A stretch of DNA of 35,468 nt from Fibrobacter sp. (GTDB lineage: Bacteria > Fibrobacterota > Fibrobacteria > Fibrobacterales > Fibrobacteraceae), in NCBI GenBank assembly GCA_017520105.1, contig JAFWRL010000316.1:1-35468 (forward strand). The letters are read 5' to 3'. The translations under genes and the position numbers were made by a program. Positions 32,613 through 35,468 of the stretch are shown piece after piece. How positions within the stretch are numbered: the first letter of the stretch is position 1; every line of letters begins with the position of its first letter. Below the pieces are notes generated by a model. It did no database searches. It was given only the letters and a program-made list of their open reading frames with translations, and was not told the origin of the DNA.

Positions 32613-34532
32613 ATGAAATTCATCAACATCATAAAAAGCAAGCCCGTCATATTCCTGCTAGCCACATTATTTTTCAAGCTATTGCAGCTGGCTCAACTTT
32701 ACTTCACTCGAACACCATCAGGCGGCTTTTTTGCAGAAAGACCCTTACTTGGCTTTTTTTGTGCAACAATCGTCAACCTCCCCGCAATTGCGCTGTTCGG
32801 TATTCTCTTTGCTTTGGGAACACTCCTAAAAGGCAAATTTTCCACCATCATTTGTACCACCATATCCGCACTCACCTGGTTTTATTTTATCCTCTGCGCC
32901 GTCAACGATCAAATCATGCGATGGATGGGCCAACACCTGACAATATCATTCCTCAGCACCTATTCCGTTTCGCGACTAGACCCAACAATGACCGCCAACA
33001 TTTTTCTGGACGGATTCTGGAGCTTTTTGCTAACGATTTTCATTATCATCCTTGCGGGATTATTTTTCACGTTCCTGAACATCGCTCCGCTAAAGAGATT
33101 CCCGCGCATTTATTTTCCACAACTTTCAACGATTCCAACTACCATATTCATCACCATTCTCGCCATTCTCTTGGTCGTTTCCGGTAACGCACACAAGAAC
33201 TTCAAGCCTTGCCGTATCCGTTGGCAAACGATCCAGCCGCCCTATTCAACATTATTAGACGAATATCTCTACATACAAGCGCATAAAGTCAAGCCGGAGC
33301 GTTTCGAGCAAGGAATCGAACTGCTTGGTGGCACCACACAATCGCAATACCCGTTCTATCATCACGTCACAAACGAAGATTCCCTGATGCAAGAATTTAG
33401 AGAAAAGCCGCTCGAACAAAAGAAAGATATCATTCTCCTTTCGCTCGAAAGTTTCCGTGGATGGGTTGGCGATTTTAGAATAGGTTCGAATTGCAATCGC
33501 ATGCCCCATCTCTGCAAATTGAGCAAATCCGGCACCATGTTTCCTTACACATACAGCGTGGGCTATCCATCAACCGAGGGAATGCTCGGTTTACAGCTTG
33601 GCATTTGGAGCCACCCGAACAAAGTATTCATCAGCAGCATGATGAATACGCGTGCACGCTCATTGCCAGACATTCTAGGCAAAGCCGGATACTACAAAAC
33701 CGTCCTGACCGCGGCAGAACCCAGCTTTGACAATTTCATGCCGTGGTTCGAAAAATGGTTTGATTACGCAGAATACAATCCGAACGTCACAACAGACATT
33801 CCTCTTGCAAACCGATTCAAGGAACTCTATGCAGCCGCCCCCAAGGACAAGCCACTTTACTTTGAATGGATAAATTTTGTAACCCACACACCATTCAACG
33901 TTCCGAAATCGTATGCGGAACCGGCTGAAACATCGGACGAGCGCTACGCACAAGCCGTCGCCTATTTAGACAGCGCCATCGGAATCATTCTCGATGCAGT
34001 ACAGAACAGGCCCAGAGCAAACAGTACAATTATTGTCGTCACGGGAGACCATTCTATAGCAAACGCCAAGGCTCAGCAGCAGCAAGGAGAACTCGGCGAA
34101 GCGAACAGCACCTACACCTGGACAACCTTTATCTGGGCCGGCGCCGGCATTCCCGAAGGGCAAATCATCAACAAGCCCGTATCGCACGTAGATTACGCTC
34201 CGACAATCCTTTCGATGCTAGGACTAAACGCCACAAACAACTTTGTCGGTAAAAACCTTTTTGACAACGAAAGCAAAAAAATCTTTTCGTTCAGAAACGC
34301 AAACGGAGTCATGCGAAACGATTCGCTTGCCATTTTCGCACAGGCAAACAACCGTAAATTTTCACACGCCCGCATTCAAAGCAAAGTCATCGATTGGGAT
34401 ACAACAGAAACCGTCGGAGGTTTTATCGCCGAAAAGAAATCAGATATCGATGTGACAGCACAAGCGGACAGCCTGCTCGACGCAATGGATGCCTGGATTT
34501 GGGTTCTCGACAATAACCTGCTACACCCCTAA
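32613..34532 (+). CDS. LtaS/OpgB-like membrane phosphoglycerol transferase (alkaline-phosphatase fold)
   Basis: 639 residues, the length of LtaS. About five membrane segments lie in residues 10-195, followed by an extracytoplasmic catalytic domain. Metal and catalytic residues: Glu279 in ILLSLESFRGW, Thr321 as probable nucleophile in SVGYPSTEGMLGL, NFVTHTPF (421-428) and Asp479-His480 in VVTGDHS. A Thr and not Cys/Ser-formylglycine motif indicates the phosphotransferase branch, not a sulfatase. LtaS polymerises glycerol phosphate from phosphatidylglycerol; OpgB moves it to periplasmic glucans; EptA-like members move phosphoethanolamine. With TagD and a TagF-type gene close by, glycerol-phosphate transfer to the surface glycan is attractive but unproven. 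Confidence 0.87.
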   Translation: MKFINIIKSKPVIFLLATLFFKLLQLAQLYFTRTPSGGFFAERPLLGFFCATIVNLPAIALFGILFALGTLLKGKFSTIICTTISALTWFYFILCAVNDQIMRWMGQHLTISFLSTYSVSRLDPTMTANIFLDGFWSFLLTIFIIILAGLFFTFLNIAPLKRFPRIYFPQLSTIPTTIFITILAILLVVSGNAHKNFKPCRIRWQTIQPPYSTLLDEYLYIQAHKVKPERFEQGIELLGGTTQSQYPFYHHVTNEDSLMQEFREKPLEQKKDIILLSLESFRGWVGDFRIGSNCNRMPHLCKLSKSGTMFPYTYSVGYPSTEGMLGLQLGIWSHPNKVFISSMMNTRARSLPDILGKAGYYKTVLTAAEPSFDNFMPWFEKWFDYAEYNPNVTTDIPLANRFKELYAAAPKDKPLYFEWINFVTHTPFNVPKSYAEPAETSDERYAQAVAYLDSAIGIILDAVQNRPRANSTIIVVTGDHSIANAKAQQQQGELGEANSTYTWTTFIWAGAGIPEGQIINKPVSHVDYAPTILSMLGLNATNNFVGKNLFDNESKKIFSFRNANGVMRNDSLAIFAQANNRKFSHARIQSKVIDWDTTETVGGFIAEKKSDIDVTAQADSLLDAMDAWIWVLDNNLLHP

Positions 34533-34587
34533 AGTAGCTTTAATCAAGAAAATTCAAAATTTTTTTATATATTAAAGGTAGTTTAAA

Positions 34588-34606
34588 CTGAAAAAATGTT
34601 TTTCAG
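34588..34606. promoter_or_regulatory. Perfect AT-rich palindrome upstream of lipoprotein gene
   Basis: CTGAAAAA and TTTTTCAG form an 8-base inverted repeat around a 3-base centre. A TATATT (34568-34573) lies just upstream as a possible -10, so the palindrome would lie in the start of the mRNA or act as an operator. The stem ends in CAG rather than a T-run, which does not fit a terminator for the LtaS-like gene. Confidence 0.4.
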
Positions 34607-34657
34607 AGCTCAGCACTCCAATAATGTTTCACGTTTTTCATCCTTTCGTAGAGTAAC

Positions 34658-35468
34658 ATGAAGCAAGCTTTTGCCATATCATTATTCGCTCTGGTGCTAC
34701 TCGCCTGCAGCAGCGTGTCGTCCGATTCCTCGACCGACGCCCCATTGGATGAAATCGAAGGCATGATTGCCGTTCGCGGCGGAACCGTGACTCTCGGGAC
34801 AAAAGACAGCAAATTCAAACCTTCGGAACGCCCCGCCATGAAGGTTTCGCTCGATTACGACTATTATCTGGCCATCCACGAATTCACTTGCGGCGAATAC
34901 AAGGCCCTGGCCAAGGAATACAAACTGAAAGATTTTGGCAAGTGCAAAAAAGATAGTCTCCCCCTTGCAAACGTCACCTACTACGACGCTGTACTCATCG
35001 CAAACGCGAAAAGCAAATCCGAAAAACGAGATTCGGCATATACATACACCAAGGCGACATTCGATAGTGAAGGCCATTGCACAAACCTGGACGCACTCGT
35101 TTTTCACCCCGAAGTAAACGCCTACCGGCTCCCCACAGAAGCCGAATGGGTTCTCGCCGCGTCAAAAGGCTGGGATCCCAAAAACAATAGCTGGAATGCC
35201 GACAACTCCGATTTCAAAACGCATGTTGTCTGCAGTGCCGGAAAGGATTCACAAGATTTCTGCGACCTCGCTGGCAACGTGAAAGAATGGGTCAACGACT
35301 GGGCTGGCCAATTCCGCGACACGACCATCACAAATTACGTAGGCTCCCTCGACGGAGGCGATCTCGGAGAACGAGTTCTGAAAGGAGGCTATTTCTCTGA
35401 CAGGCCATCTGAAATGAACGTCATCGCACGAGGCGACGAATACACCGTAGAAAGTTCAACACATGCCG
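34658..35468 (+). CDS. Lipoprotein with formylglycine-generating-enzyme (SUMF1) fold, partial
   Basis: ATG at 34658 opens a frame that runs to the window end (270 codons visible), so the C-terminus is missing. A type II signal peptide ends in LLACSS with Cys17 lipidated. The SUMF1/FGE fold is marked by MIAVRGGTVTLG (36-47), YYLAIHEFTCGEY (69-81), AYRLPTEAEWVLAASKGW (155-172), DLAGNVKEWVNDW (203-215) and VLKGGYFSD (240-248). In true FGEs the Gly-Gly-Ser stretch is followed by two Cys that bind copper; here GGYFSDRPSEMNVIARG has none, so catalytic sulfatase activation is unlikely. FGE-fold proteins without these Cys occur as structural or ligand-binding lipoproteins, for example in gliding and secretion systems. 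Function here unknown. Confidence 0.88.
   Translation, partial: MKQAFAISLFALVLLACSSVSSDSSTDAPLDEIEGMIAVRGGTVTLGTKDSKFKPSERPAMKVSLDYDYYLAIHEFTCGEYKALAKEYKLKDFGKCKKDSLPLANVTYYDAVLIANAKSKSEKRDSAYTYTKATFDSEGHCTNLDALVFHPEVNAYRLPTEAEWVLAASKGWDPKNNSWNADNSDFKTHVVCSAGKDSQDFCDLAGNVKEWVNDWAGQFRDTTITNYVGSLDGGDLGERVLKGGYFSDRPSEMNVIARGDEYTVESSTHA

Noticed and set aside
32613..34532. Sulfatase activated by the downstream FGE-fold lipoprotein
   Set aside because: The nucleophile position has Thr in PSTEGM rather than a C/S-x-P-x-R motif, and the FGE-fold protein lacks the catalytic cysteines in the visible part.
1..35468. CRISPR arrays, tRNA or rRNA genes, insertion sequences
   Set aside because: No regularly spaced direct repeats, cloverleaf-like sequences, rRNA segments or transposase-like proteins were recognised on reading both strands; a tool-based scan would be needed to be certain about small RNAs.

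Overview
The window looks like a chromosomal segment from a Fibrobacter-like bacterium (Fibrobacterota). This is inferred from two lipoproteins with long poly-Ser/Lys/Asn linkers after the lipobox, diderm-type envelope proteins (an SppA peptidase with a barrel-like N-terminal domain, a Wzc-type tyrosine kinase) and moderate GC with AT-rich spacers. No rRNA, tRNA, CRISPR array, transposase or phage gene was seen. Almost all of the sequence is coding, and the longest stretch without an intact gene is about 270 bases (7566-7831).

Layout. (1) 1-3341, minus strand: a partial CNNM/CorC-type membrane protein and an SppA-like peptidase, separated by a heptanucleotide repeat and a GC-rich hairpin. (2) 3396-7706, plus strand: two tandem paralogous lipoprotein genes and the 3' remnant of a third copy. 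(3) 7832-16718, plus strand: start of a large surface-polysaccharide locus with a Wzc-type BY-kinase, Wzx flippase, DegT-type sugar aminotransferase, acyltransferase, ATP-grasp ligase, SDR and a two-domain GT2, closed by an intrinsic terminator. (4) 16852-24881, plus strand: HisC-like aminotransferase, IspD/TarI-like cytidylyltransferase, RpiB, SMP-30 lactonase, LicD, GT2, UDP-galactopyranose mutase, DUF4422 protein and GT8. (5) 24873-25712, minus: a secreted EEP-fold hydrolase that interrupts the locus. (6) 25764-27537, plus: TagD-type glycerol-3-phosphate cytidylyltransferase and a Wzy/WaaL-like polymerase or ligase. (7) 27460-32559, minus: GT2, TagF-type glycerophosphotransferase, GT4 and a heparinase II/III-like protein. 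(8) 32613 to the end, plus: LtaS/OpgB-like alkaline-phosphatase-fold transferase, then a partial lipoprotein with a sulfatase-modifying-factor fold.

How the genes may work together (inference): regions 3-8 encode a Wzx/Wzy/Wzc-type capsule or O-antigen-like glycan with galactofuranose (Glf), an aminosugar (DegT) possibly acylated or carrying an amide-linked group (acyltransferase, ATP-grasp), and alditol-phosphate decorations. Two separate CDP-alditol routes appear to be present. One is a teichoic-acid-like glycerol-phosphate route (TagD, TagF-like, perhaps the LtaS-like enzyme). The other is an IspD-like/RpiB/LicD route whose activated compound is unknown and could be CDP-ribitol or, given the HisC-like enzyme, a CDP-aminoalditol. 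The initiating sugar-phosphate transferase, the outer-membrane Wza-type exporter, a Wzb-type phosphatase and the nucleotide-sugar dehydratase needed by the DegT enzyme are not in this window. The most interesting candidate system is the compact block 16852-20882.
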